A DNA stretch of 64,000 bases from Allopontixanthobacter sediminis (GTDB lineage Bacteria; Pseudomonadota; Alphaproteobacteria; Sphingomonadales; Sphingomonadaceae): contig NZ_WTYL01000001.1 in the NCBI RefSeq assembly GCF_009828115.1, forward strand, positions 1,116,001 through 1,180,000, given 5' to 3'. Below are positions 17,746 through 26,106 of this stretch, piece after piece; within the stretch, counting starts at the first letter, position 1; each line of letters opens with the position of its first letter. Both the position numbers and the translations under genes were made by a program. The notes under the pieces are model-generated. The model made no database searches, was not told where the DNA came from, and saw only the letters and a program-made list of their open reading frames with translations.

Positions 17746-18354
17746 TCAGTCCATGTGTTTCAGGCCGACGCGCAGATAGTCCCAGCCAGTGATCAAGGTG
17801 AGGATTGCGGCGGCCCACAAGGCGGTCAGGCTGACCAGGTGGATCCAGTTTTCGGGCCACGTCTGGCAAACATCCGATGACGCAGGGCACGGCGAGCCGT
17901 AGACTGCGCCGCCCAGGATCAGGCCGCCCAGCGCAACTAGCTGCAGCGCTGTCTTCCATTTGGCCAACTTGCTGACCGGTACGGAAATCTGCAGGCTGCC
18001 AAGAAATTCGCGCAAGCCCGACACAGCGATCTCGCGCATCAGGATGATCAGTCCCGCGATAACATGCATGTCACCGACATACGGACCCCGAAGATATCCC
18101 TGCGCGGTCAGCACCAGGATTACCGCGGCGATCATCAGTTTGTCAGCGATCGGATCGAGAAACTGGCCCAGCTTCGAAACCGCCCCGTTCGACCGGGCGA
18201 GATACCCGTCGAAATAATCGGTAATGCCCATCAGGCAATACAGGCCGTATGCGAGCGCATAGCCCAGCCGCCATTCGGGCCACCATAAAAGGAAGACCAG
18301 CAGCGGGATTGTCACGATCCGTGACATGGTCAGCAGGTTGGGCAACGTCATCAT
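17746..18354 (-). CDS. pgsA: CDP-diacylglycerol-glycerol-3-phosphate 3-phosphatidyltransferase
   Basis: About 202-residue CDP-alcohol phosphatidyltransferase, making phosphatidylglycerol-phosphate in the inner membrane. The defining pattern DGx2ARx8Gx3Dx3D is complete (DGYLAR, then G, D and D in LGQFLDPIADK). About five membrane helices. The start is ambiguous among two adjacent ATGs (18354, 18351); seven upstream codons to 18375 are possible but lack a ribosome site. A small non-canonical loop rich in Cys near 155-165 (PCPASSDVC) is of unknown meaning. Confidence 0.93.
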   Translation of the reverse strand: MMTLPNLLTMSRIVTIPLLVFLLWWPEWRLGYALAYGLYCLMGITDYFDGYLARSNGAVSKLGQFLDPIADKLMIAAVILVLTAQGYLRGPYVGDMHVIAGLIILMREIAVSGLREFLGSLQISVPVSKLAKWKTALQLVALGGLILGGAVYGSPCPASSDVCQTWPENWIHLVSLTALWAAAILTLITGWDYLRVGLKHMD

Positions 18355-18486
18355 CCCGGCCGCTCTAGCGCGCAAAACGCCCGCAGCAAAGCTCCGCTGC
18401 GCAATTGCCTTTACCCTTGTTCACGCAATGCATTGCTATAGAGCGTCACGAATTCGGGGGCAGCCTGGGGGCAGCGGCAGGAATAT

Positions 18487-19797
18487 ATGACCACGACCAC
18501 GCATTTGTTACGTAGCCGGCGTTTCTTGCCGCTATTCGTTACCCAGCTTCTCGGTGCCTTCAACGACAATCTGTACAAGAACGCGATGGTGCTGTTCGTG
18601 GTTTACAGCATCTACAACTCCCAGGAAGCCGAAGCCCAGTTCAGCGCCATTGCATCGGGCCTGTTCATCCTGCCGTTCTTCCTGCTGTCGGCCCTTGCCG
18701 GCCAACTGGCCGATATGCGCGACAAGGCCGCGATCATCCGGATCGTGAAATTCTGCGAAATCCTGATCATGATCGTCGGCGGCGCCGGTCTGTTCCTAGC
18801 GTGGCAAGGTGGCGCGTTGGCGAGCCTTGCCATCCCCCTGATGTTAGCGGCCTTGTTTGCAATGGGTGTCCATTCGACGTTCTTCGGTCCGATCAAATAC
18901 GCCATCCTGCCCCAGCACCTGCATAAGGACGAAGTGTTGGCCGGCACCGGCCTGGTCGAGGCCGGAACCTATATCGCTATCCTGTTCGGTACTATCCTTG
19001 CCGGCTGGATTGCGGTGGAATGGGCTGCGGTCGCCGTAGTCGTCACTGCTATCATTGGCTATTTCTCCGGTCGGCAGGTTCCTCCTGCACCGCCGATGAT
19101 CGAGGCGGAACCGCTGGATTGGAACCTGTGGCGCTCCTCATTGCAGGTCATTCGCAAGACAATGGACGACCGCCGGGTGTTCCTGGCGATCATGGCGATC
19201 AGCTTCTTCTGGACCATCGGGGCGGTGCTATTCATCCAGTTCCCTCCACTCGCCAAGAATATTCTCACTGCCAGCAAGGAAGTGGCCAGCCTGTTCCTCG
19301 TAATTTTTTCCATCGGCGTCGCAATCGGCTCGGTGTCGATCAACGCACTGTTGAGGGGTACCGTATCCGCGCGCTATTCGCCGGCCTCGGTAATCGTCAT
19401 GGGTCTGTTCGTGGTGGCATTTTATTTTGTGTGCCGCAGCTGGGTGCCGCACTCGCCAGACGATCTGATGGACGTCGCCACATTTGTGATCCAGCCGCTT
19501 GCCGTGCCCCTTTTGCTTTCGCTGCTGGGCATCGCCGTGGCCGGGGGGATGTTCGTGGTCCCGCTATACGCGTTTCTGACTACCTTCGTGGACAAATCGC
19601 AGACCGCGCGCACGATCGCGGCGAACAATATCGTCAATTCAGGCGCCATGGTGGTCGGTTCGCTGCTTGCCGTCAGCCTGAGCATGGCCGGAGTCGATGT
19701 AACCGACCAGCTGCTGCTCAGCGCGGCGATGTGCCTGGTATCGGCGTGGCTGGGACGCCTGCTCTACAAGTCGGAGCTCCGCGCAACCTGCGCCTGA
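18487..19797 (+). CDS. MFS transporter, lysophospholipid transporter LplT-like
   Basis: 436-residue, roughly 12-helix MFS protein. The N-terminus (LFVTQLLGAFNDNLYKNA) and the segment FFGPIKYAILPQ are hallmarks of the LplT branch, which flips lysophospholipids across the inner membrane; in many bacteria this domain is fused to acyltransferase and acyl-ACP synthetase (Aas) modules. Here it stands alone with no acyltransferase fused. AGGA lies just upstream of the ATG. It sits next to pgsA but in the opposite direction. Confidence 0.82.
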   Translation: MTTTTHLLRSRRFLPLFVTQLLGAFNDNLYKNAMVLFVVYSIYNSQEAEAQFSAIASGLFILPFFLLSALAGQLADMRDKAAIIRIVKFCEILIMIVGGAGLFLAWQGGALASLAIPLMLAALFAMGVHSTFFGPIKYAILPQHLHKDEVLAGTGLVEAGTYIAILFGTILAGWIAVEWAAVAVVVTAIIGYFSGRQVPPAPPMIEAEPLDWNLWRSSLQVIRKTMDDRRVFLAIMAISFFWTIGAVLFIQFPPLAKNILTASKEVASLFLVIFSIGVAIGSVSINALLRGTVSARYSPASVIVMGLFVVAFYFVCRSWVPHSPDDLMDVATFVIQPLAVPLLLSLLGIAVAGGMFVVPLYAFLTTFVDKSQTARTIAANNIVNSGAMVVGSLLAVSLSMAGVDVTDQLLLSAAMCLVSAWLGRLLYKSELRATCA

Positions 19798-19813
19798 TAC
19801 CCGGCTGCGGGGT

Positions 19814-20005
19814 TCAGGCAATAAAGATCATGACGGCCAGAAGGCATGCGATATAGGCACCGAAGAACCCTCGGACATCTTCCCGGCTGATCACCCAGCG
19901 AGGTCGGGCCGGGCCGGGATCGATACCTTTTCGCACATGCGGCGGCAGACTTGCCAAGAACGGATGGCGGGCAGATTCGTCGGACAGGACCAAGGCTTTT
20001 CGCAT
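19814..20005 (-). CDS. Small C-terminally membrane-anchored protein
   Basis: 63-residue protein, not recognised. The first 45 residues are polar with an LPPHVRKGIDPG motif, and the last 17 (FFGAYIACLLAVMIFIA) form one hydrophobic helix ending at the C-terminus, as in tail-anchored proteins. Codon use matches the genome. No good ribosome site is seen. A near-match to the CtrA pattern (TTAA-N7-CTAA, 20015-20029) is just upstream of the start. Confidence 0.55.
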   Translation of the reverse strand: MRKALVLSDESARHPFLASLPPHVRKGIDPGPARPRWVISREDVRGFFGAYIACLLAVMIFIA

Positions 20006-20014
20006 GCGTCGGTG

Positions 20015-20029
20015 TTAACCCGGTTCTAA
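20015..20029. promoter_or_regulatory. Possible CtrA-like site
   Basis: TTAA-N7-CTAA followed by CCAT, one mismatch from the CtrA consensus TTAA-N7-TTAA. It lies 10 bp upstream of the small membrane protein start. Such a short motif can occur by chance. Confidence 0.25.
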
Positions 20030-20121
20030 CCATATTACCCGGAAAAATATCGCTTCGTCACATGGCGGGACATTAAGCCTGATTGTGCAGCACGGCGTTC
20101 GGGTAGCACCCGAAGCTGCGA

Positions 20122-20532
20122 TCAGATTCCCGCCATCGACAGGACGATTGACCATTCCTCCGGCCTTACCTCGCTGACGGATAGGCGCATCAGCTTTACC
20201 AGTTCCATTTCGGCCAACTGCGGTTCGGCCTTGACCTGTTTCAGGGTAACCGGCTTCGGGAGCTTGGTCTTGGGGACGATACGAACGGCCGCCCATTTGC
20301 CTTCCGGATCGGTCGGATCGGTCAAGCCGGCCTCGCTGACTTCAGCAATACCGACGATTTCCAGACCGATATTCGAATGATAAAAGAAAACCTGATCGCC
20401 GACTTCCATCGCCGCAAGGTTGTTCTTGGCCCGGTGATTACGGACGCCGTCCCAAGTCCCTTCGCCTTCTGCCATCAGGTCGTCCCAGCCATATACATTG
20501 GGTTCGGATTTCATCAGCCAGTAACGCGGCAT
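20122..20532 (-). CDS. EVE domain protein (Thy28/YTH-like fold)
   Basis: 136-residue single EVE domain. Diagnostic segments are YWLMKSEPNVYGWDDL at the start, GTWDGVRNHRAKNNL, GDQVFFYHSN and the DPEGKWAAVRIVPKTKL stretch. EVE proteins are related to YTH and PUA folds and bind modified bases in RNA or DNA; bacterial housekeeping copies have no defined role. It stands alone, with no restriction gene nearby, so a defence role is not supported here. Confidence 0.92.
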   Translation of the reverse strand: MPRYWLMKSEPNVYGWDDLMAEGEGTWDGVRNHRAKNNLAAMEVGDQVFFYHSNIGLEIVGIAEVSEAGLTDPTDPEGKWAAVRIVPKTKLPKPVTLKQVKAEPQLAEMELVKLMRLSVSEVRPEEWSIVLSMAGI

Positions 20533-20765
20533 TAAAGCACTCCATTGATCGGTTCGGTTACCGGAGGGATAGCGACCAATCGACCGCCCGGCTACCTGCC
20601 GCGGATAATACTCAAACCCCCTTTCCCCTCACGCGGTTACCTGACCAATTACTCTACCACCATAAGACATTAACCCGATGTTTAGTAGCCGCAGCTATTA
20701 CCCCTAGTATTAATGATGCTGAACTAAGTAGCTCCGTCCTGAAGGCTACAGAAGTCGCGAGAGAG

Positions 20766-22457
20766 ATGACTGACAAGACCGCCCCTATGAGCGATAAGCA
20801 GTGTGCAGCCGGGCGAGACTTCGTTGCGCTCGGCATCTCTGCATCGGCTATCCTGATGTTCGTCGGGATCGGAAGTTCTGTCTTGCCGGAAATCTTCAAG
20901 AACTGGGCGGGTGTCGGATCTGGTCCAGACTTGATGCTCGTCAACGCGCTGTTACTGAACATTGCGCTGATAATCTTCGGACGGCGCCGCTACAGCGAAT
21001 TGCTGGCAGAACTGGATCAGCACCGGAAGGCGGAAGAATCAGCCCGGCTCTTGGCCGAAACCGATGTGCTTACCAACTGTCTGAACCGTCGCAGCATCAC
21101 GCCGGAAACCGACGCATTGATCGAACAATCCAAACAGGCCGGAAAGCATACCGCCTTCATCATGTTCGATCTCGATAATTTCAAGCAAATCAACGATTGC
21201 AACGGACATCAGGTCGGCGACCTGGTCCTGAAGACCACCGCGCAGCGTATCCAGACGATGTTACCCACTGGAAGCTTGCTGGCGCGGCTGGGCGGCGACG
21301 AGTTCGCCTGCGTGATAAGCTTTGAAAAATCCTTCCGGTGCCGGGTCGATCAACTGGTCAACCGATTGATCGATACTGTCTCGCAACCTATTTCGACCGG
21401 CGAACAAGGGGTCGAGATAACTATTTCGGCCGGCATCTCCACCACCGAAACAAATACCGATCCCGCCAGCAGCTTGCTGGATGCCAAATGCCTGCTGCAT
21501 TACGCGGACATCGCGATGTATCACGCTAAAAAGCAGGGCCGGAACCGCTACTTCTGGTTCGAAGCCGGGATGGAGCATCAGCTGCGACTGCGTAACGAGT
21601 TGGAAGCAGGCATTCGCCGTGGGCTGAGCAATGGCGAATTCGTTCCTTATTACGAACAGCAGATCGACCTTCATACCGGCGAGATCGCAGGGTTTGAAAT
21701 GCTCGCACGGTGGATTTCGTCCGACCTTGGCATCATCAATCCGGACATTTTTATCCCGGTGGCTGAAGAAATGGGACTGATCGGAGACTTGTCCGACCAG
21801 CTGATCGAACAAGCACTGTCGGATGCCAGTCACTGGGATCCCACAATCACCGTTTCCGTCAACATCTCGCCAATCCAGCTGCGCGATCCGTGGTTTGCGC
21901 AAAAGATGCTGAAGTTCCTGGTAAAGCACAATTTCCCGGCTCAGCGGCTGGAAATCGAGATCACCGAGACTTGCCTCCACGAAAACCTTGGGCTGGTGCG
22001 CTCGATGATCACCAGCCTGCGTAACCAGGGGATCCGTATCAGTCTCGATGATTTCGGAACCGGCTATTCCAGTCTTTCGCAATTGCAGTCGCTGCCCTTT
22101 GACCGCCTGAAGATCGACCGCAGTTTCGTCGGCGATCTGGCACGGGGCGGCGGCGAATCGGGCAGCAAGATTATCGACGCGATTATTTCGCTGGGTGACG
22201 GGCTCTCGATCCCGATTACCGCAGAAGGCATCGAAGATGAGGAAACTCTCGAGATGCTCAAGAAGATGGGACCGCTCAAGGGCCAAGGCTATCATTACGG
22301 CCTGCCGGAAACGAGCGAACAGGTAAAGGAACGGCTGACCAAGCTGGGTCGCTATCGGACCCCAAAGGCAATCGGTCCCTCCGAATTCCCCCAACCCGCT
22401 GCGCTCGACGGCCATCTTTCCGAACCTCAGCTTAAAGCGGGCAGCAGCGGCGCCTAA
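20766..22457 (+). CDS. Membrane GGDEF-EAL cyclic-di-GMP enzyme
   Basis: 563-residue protein with two N-terminal helices (about 20-42 and 56-72), a diguanylate cyclase domain (about 95-265) with GGDEF intact at 176-180, and an EAL phosphodiesterase domain (about 275-525). In the EAL motif the Ala is Met (EML at 311-313). The metal and catalytic residues otherwise appear present: Asn366, Glu398/Glu401, Asp428-Asp429 (DDFGTGYSS), Lys449 and Glu488. No RxxD inhibitory site precedes GGDEF. Both activities are therefore possible; which dominates cannot be read. No sensor domain is seen beyond the membrane segment. Confidence 0.9.
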   Translation: MTDKTAPMSDKQCAAGRDFVALGISASAILMFVGIGSSVLPEIFKNWAGVGSGPDLMLVNALLLNIALIIFGRRRYSELLAELDQHRKAEESARLLAETDVLTNCLNRRSITPETDALIEQSKQAGKHTAFIMFDLDNFKQINDCNGHQVGDLVLKTTAQRIQTMLPTGSLLARLGGDEFACVISFEKSFRCRVDQLVNRLIDTVSQPISTGEQGVEITISAGISTTETNTDPASSLLDAKCLLHYADIAMYHAKKQGRNRYFWFEAGMEHQLRLRNELEAGIRRGLSNGEFVPYYEQQIDLHTGEIAGFEMLARWISSDLGIINPDIFIPVAEEMGLIGDLSDQLIEQALSDASHWDPTITVSVNISPIQLRDPWFAQKMLKFLVKHNFPAQRLEIEITETCLHENLGLVRSMITSLRNQGIRISLDDFGTGYSSLSQLQSLPFDRLKIDRSFVGDLARGGGESGSKIIDAIISLGDGLSIPITAEGIEDEETLEMLKKMGPLKGQGYHYGLPETSEQVKERLTKLGRYRTPKAIGPSEFPQPAALDGHLSEPQLKAGSSGA

Positions 22458-22523
22458 ACGGAATTGCGCGGGGAGCCAGCTTGGGCGTAGGCAAAACTGG
22501 ACGATCCGGCCACGGACGCATAG

Positions 22524-23345
22524 ATGCGCTTGATCATGCGCGTTCCCTTCATCAAGATGCACGGCCTCGGCAATGATTTCGTCATGCTGGACGCCCGCGC
22601 CGAACCGCTGCCGCCGATCAGCCATTCCGTAGCCGCGGCATTGGCCGACCGTCAGACCGGGATCGGGTGCGACCAGGTAATACTGCTTCAACCTTCCGAT
22701 ATCGCTGATTTCGCCATGCGGATATTCAACGCGGATGGCGGCGAAGTGGAGGCCTGCGGCAATGCCTCGCGCGCGGTCGCCTTGCTCCACGGGACAAAAG
22801 CGGAGGTCGAAACCAGCGGCGGAATTATCACGATCGAACCGGTCGGCCACGGCGCCCGGATCGACATGGGCGTTCCCAAGTTCGAGTGGGACAGCATTCC
22901 CCTCGCCTACGCGATGGACACGCTGGACATGCCCGTTGCGTGGGAGTGGCTGGTCCAGCCGGCGAGTGTCAACGTCGGCAACCCGCATGTGGTTTTCTTC
23001 GTGGAGGACTGCGACACTGTTCCGCTCGACCGGCTAGGACCGCTCATCGAAACCGACCCGCTGTTTCCAGCCGGGATCAACGTCAATGTCGCTACCGTCG
23101 AGAGCACCGAATCAATCCGCTTGCGGGTGTGGGAGCGCGGCGCCGGGCTGACCCGCGCTTGCGGCACCGGCGCCTGCGCCACGGCGATTGCGGCCATGCG
23201 GCGGGGTTTGGTCGGGCGCGAGACGCGGATAACCCTTCCCGGCGGCATGCTGACCATCGAATGGAACGATGCCGGACGGATCATCATGACCGGGCCGGCA
23301 AGCGAATCCTTCCGGGGGAGTTTCGACTGGGGCGACTACGCATGA
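22524..23345 (+). CDS. dapF: Diaminopimelate epimerase
   Basis: 273-residue enzyme converting LL- to meso-diaminopimelate for lysine and peptidoglycan. Catalytic cysteines are Cys78 (EACGNASR) and Cys213 (RACGTGACA). FIKMHGLGNDF near the N-terminus is typical. ATG at 22536 (MRVPFIK) is an equally good start. First gene of a coupled run: its stop overlaps the mtaB start by ATGA. Confidence 0.96.
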   Translation: MRLIMRVPFIKMHGLGNDFVMLDARAEPLPPISHSVAAALADRQTGIGCDQVILLQPSDIADFAMRIFNADGGEVEACGNASRAVALLHGTKAEVETSGGIITIEPVGHGARIDMGVPKFEWDSIPLAYAMDTLDMPVAWEWLVQPASVNVGNPHVVFFVEDCDTVPLDRLGPLIETDPLFPAGINVNVATVESTESIRLRVWERGAGLTRACGTGACATAIAAMRRGLVGRETRITLPGGMLTIEWNDAGRIIMTGPASESFRGSFDWGDYA

Positions 23346-24517
23346 AGCCTGCGGAAGTGATTACCTTGGGATGTCGGCTGAACCTGGCGGAAAGCGAGCG
23401 GATTCGTGCGATGCTTGCCGGCGAAGCGGACCTCGTGGTGGTCAACAGCTGCGCCGTCACGGCGGAGGCTGTCCGGCATACCCGTCAGGCCATCCGCCGT
23501 GCCCGCCGAGAACAGCCCGGCGCGCGGCTACTGGTTACCGGCTGCGCGGCCGATATCGAGCGTGAACAGCTGTCGGCGATGCCAGAAGTCGACGGGCTCA
23601 TTGCCAATGCCGACAAGCTCGACGCGCGGGCCTGGAATGTCCCCGCCGCCTCGCCGGCCGTGCCTTCCGCCCATACCCGCGGTTTCGTGGCAATCCAGAA
23701 CGGGTGCGATCACGCCTGTACATTCTGTGTCATCCCGCAGGGCCGCGGAGCGAGCCGCTCGCTGACCATTCCCGGCGCACTGCAGGAAGTCGCTCGCTAC
23801 ACGGACCGCGGAGTTGCCGAGATCGTCCTGACCGGAGTGGATGTAACCTCATGGGGCGGCGATCTCCCTGGCGGCCCTCCACTGGGCCAATTGGTGCTCG
23901 CTATCCTGGAAGAATTCCCTTCGTTACAGCGCCTGCGGATGTCTTCGCTCGACGGGATCGAGATGGACCCGCTGCTGTTCGAACTGTTCGCGTCCGAACC
24001 ACGCGTGATGCCCCATCTGCACCTGTCGCTGCAGCACGGCCACGACCTAATCCTGAAGCGGATGAAACGGCGGCATCTGCGGCGCGATGCTGCCGACCTC
24101 GTATACCGGTTGCGCCAGCGGAGGCCGGACCTTGCCATTGGCGCAGACCTGATCGCGGGTTTTCCGACAGAGGACGACGCCATGCATGCCGCAAACCTGT
24201 CGATCATCGAGGAACTGGACATCGTCCACGGCCATATCTTCCCCTACTCGCCCCGCCCCGACACCCCCGCGGCCAGAATGCCGCAGGTTTTGGGTCCGGT
24301 TATCAAACGCCGCGCCGCCGAATTGCGTACCCAGGTGGCGGAGCGCCGCGAAGAATGGTTGGAAACTCATGTTGGCAGGCCGCTCCAGGTGCTCGCCGAA
24401 CGCGATGGAACTGGCTATGCGCCAGACTTTGCGCGGGTGGCCGTGCCGGACGGCGTGGCCGCCGGAACGATCGTGACCATTATTCCGAAAACACAAGAAA
24501 AGGGTTTGCTCCGATGA
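23342..24517 (+). CDS. mtaB: tRNA t6A37 methylthiotransferase MtaB
   Basis: 391-residue radical-SAM methylthiotransferase that converts t6A to ms2t6A at position 37 of ANN-reading tRNAs. Cys11, Cys37 and Cys68 bind one 4Fe-4S cluster and Cys122, Cys126, Cys129 (CDHACTFC) bind the SAM cluster; a TRAM-like tail ends the protein. MtaB rather than MiaB is chosen from the short N-terminus and QNGCDHACTFCVIPQGRG context, with less certainty. The start at 23342 overlaps dapF; a longer open frame (from 22886) is the antiphase of dapF. Confidence 0.88.
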   Translation: MKPAEVITLGCRLNLAESERIRAMLAGEADLVVVNSCAVTAEAVRHTRQAIRRARREQPGARLLVTGCAADIEREQLSAMPEVDGLIANADKLDARAWNVPAASPAVPSAHTRGFVAIQNGCDHACTFCVIPQGRGASRSLTIPGALQEVARYTDRGVAEIVLTGVDVTSWGGDLPGGPPLGQLVLAILEEFPSLQRLRMSSLDGIEMDPLLFELFASEPRVMPHLHLSLQHGHDLILKRMKRRHLRRDAADLVYRLRQRRPDLAIGADLIAGFPTEDDAMHAANLSIIEELDIVHGHIFPYSPRPDTPAARMPQVLGPVIKRRAAELRTQVAERREEWLETHVGRPLQVLAERDGTGYAPDFARVAVPDGVAAGTIVTIIPKTQEKGLLR

Positions 24518-25437
24518 GCGAAACAAGCTGGACCGAGCGGGTCTTCGGCGGCTTCCGCAAGACTTCGGAACGGTTGTCGAGCAACTTGTCCGGGGTGGTC
24601 GGCACCGCCCGGCTGGACGACGCGACACTCGACAATCTGGAAGATGCGCTGATCGTCTCCGACCTCGGTCCCGCAGCAGCGGCGCGGATACGCGCAAGCC
24701 TGTCAGACAAGCGTTTCGGTCTGAATATCACCGAACGGGAATTGAAGGAGGCGGTCGCGGAAGAGATCGCCGAGATCCTGCGCCCTGTCGCGATTCCGCT
24801 CGAAATCACCGCCTTCCCCCGTCCGCAGGTGATCCTGGTGATCGGCGTCAACGGCAGCGGCAAGACGACTACCATCGCCAAGTTGGCCCACCTGTTCCAG
24901 GAAGACGATTATGGGGTCATGCTCGCAGCCGGGGACACGTTCCGCGCCGCGGCAATCGGCCAGCTGGCGACCTGGGCAGAACGGATAAACGTACCGCTGA
25001 TCCGCGGACCGGAAGGCGGCGACCCGGCAAGCATCGTGTTCGACGCGTTGAAGGCGGCAACGGATCAGGGGATCGATGCGCTGGTGGTCGATACAGCCGG
25101 CCGATTGCAGAACAAGCGCGAGTTGATGGACGAATTGGAAAAAATCCGACGCGTCCTCGGCCGGCTCAATCCCGAGGCCCCGCACGACGTGGTCCTAGTG
25201 CTGGACGCGACCAACGGCCAGAATGCGCTCTCCCAGATCGAAACCTTCAAGCAGGTTGCCGGGGTTACCGGCCTGATCATGACCAAGCTGGACGGTACCG
25301 CGCGCGGCGGGGTGCTGGTCGCGGCGGCGCAGCAGTACGGGCTGCCCATCCACGCGATCGGTGTGGGCGAGAAGATAGACGATCTGCGGCCATTCGACCC
25401 GGATCTGGTTGCCAAAGTCATAGCTGGAATTGCCTGA
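24514..25437 (+). CDS. ftsY: Signal recognition particle receptor FtsY
   Basis: 307-residue SRP GTPase, short form without the acidic A domain of E. coli. The N domain (about 1-85) is followed by the G domain with G1 GVNGSGKTT, DTFRAAA, G3 VVDTAGR and G4 TKLDGTARGG. It docks ribosomes bearing SRP at the inner membrane; the SRP RNA is encoded at 60576-60664. Start at 24514 overlaps the mtaB stop by ATGA; upstream in-frame codons belong to mtaB antiphase. Confidence 0.96.
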   Translation: MSETSWTERVFGGFRKTSERLSSNLSGVVGTARLDDATLDNLEDALIVSDLGPAAAARIRASLSDKRFGLNITERELKEAVAEEIAEILRPVAIPLEITAFPRPQVILVIGVNGSGKTTTIAKLAHLFQEDDYGVMLAAGDTFRAAAIGQLATWAERINVPLIRGPEGGDPASIVFDALKAATDQGIDALVVDTAGRLQNKRELMDELEKIRRVLGRLNPEAPHDVVLVLDATNGQNALSQIETFKQVAGVTGLIMTKLDGTARGGVLVAAAQQYGLPIHAIGVGEKIDDLRPFDPDLVAKVIAGIA

Positions 25438-26105
25438 TGCCCAATGAGACACCCCCGACTTCCGCGCCGGTAAAGAAAAGCCAGGGTTCCGGCTGGCTGA
25501 ACGTTCTGGTCGATTACGGCCCGCTGCTGGTCTTCCTCGGCGTCTACCTCTGGTCCAAGCCCGACGGCGAAAACCTGGCCGGGCAGATTGCCGCTACGAT
25601 CAAGGGTACTGCCGCGTTCATGGTCGCTGCGATCATCGCGCTCGCGGTGTCGAAGTGGCGGCTTGGCAAGGTTTCGCCAATGCTGTGGCTGTCCACCGGA
25701 CTGATCATCGTGTTCGGCGGCATCACGATCTATTCGGGTGACCAACGGTGGATCCAGGCGAAGCCGACCGTCGTCTACGTGGTATTCGGGGCCGCTTTGC
25801 TGATCGGCTGGTGGATGGGCCGCGCGGTCCTCAAGATTCTGCTCGAAGCCGCATTCGAGGGGCTCTCGGACGAGGGTTGGCTGGTCCTGTCGCGCAACTG
25901 GGGCCTGTTTTTCCTGTTTCTGGCCGTTCTCAACGAAAGCATCGTTGCTTTCGCCAGCTTCGAAAGCTGGCTGTGGGCAAAGTTCTGGGTGTTCATGCCG
26001 CTCACCTTCCTGTTCACCTTTTCCCAGGTACCGATGTTGCTGAGAAATGGCCTCGGCGCGGAAGGGCTGGAAGAAGAAGAGCAGAATCCGCCCCCGGTGG
26101 GCTGA
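25437..26105 (+). CDS. yciB: Inner membrane septation protein A (YciB/IspZ)
   Basis: 222-residue protein with five or six membrane helices. YciB family marks include NVLVDYGPLLVFLGVY and a late RNWGLFFLFLAVLNE-like block with FWVFMPLTFLFTFSQ. It is implicated in cell-envelope and division-related membrane synthesis. It begins 1 nt inside the ftsY stop (TGATG), the fourth gene of the dapF-mtaB-ftsY-yciB chain. Convergent with kup, leaving one base between the stops. Confidence 0.92.
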   Translation: MPNETPPTSAPVKKSQGSGWLNVLVDYGPLLVFLGVYLWSKPDGENLAGQIAATIKGTAAFMVAAIIALAVSKWRLGKVSPMLWLSTGLIIVFGGITIYSGDQRWIQAKPTVVYVVFGAALLIGWWMGRAVLKILLEAAFEGLSDEGWLVLSRNWGLFFLFLAVLNESIVAFASFESWLWAKFWVFMPLTFLFTFSQVPMLLRNGLGAEGLEEEEQNPPPVG

Positions 26106-26106
26106 G

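Noticed and set aside
20122-20532. Defence island around the EVE protein
   Set aside because: No restriction, helicase or toxin genes next to it; the neighbours are housekeeping.
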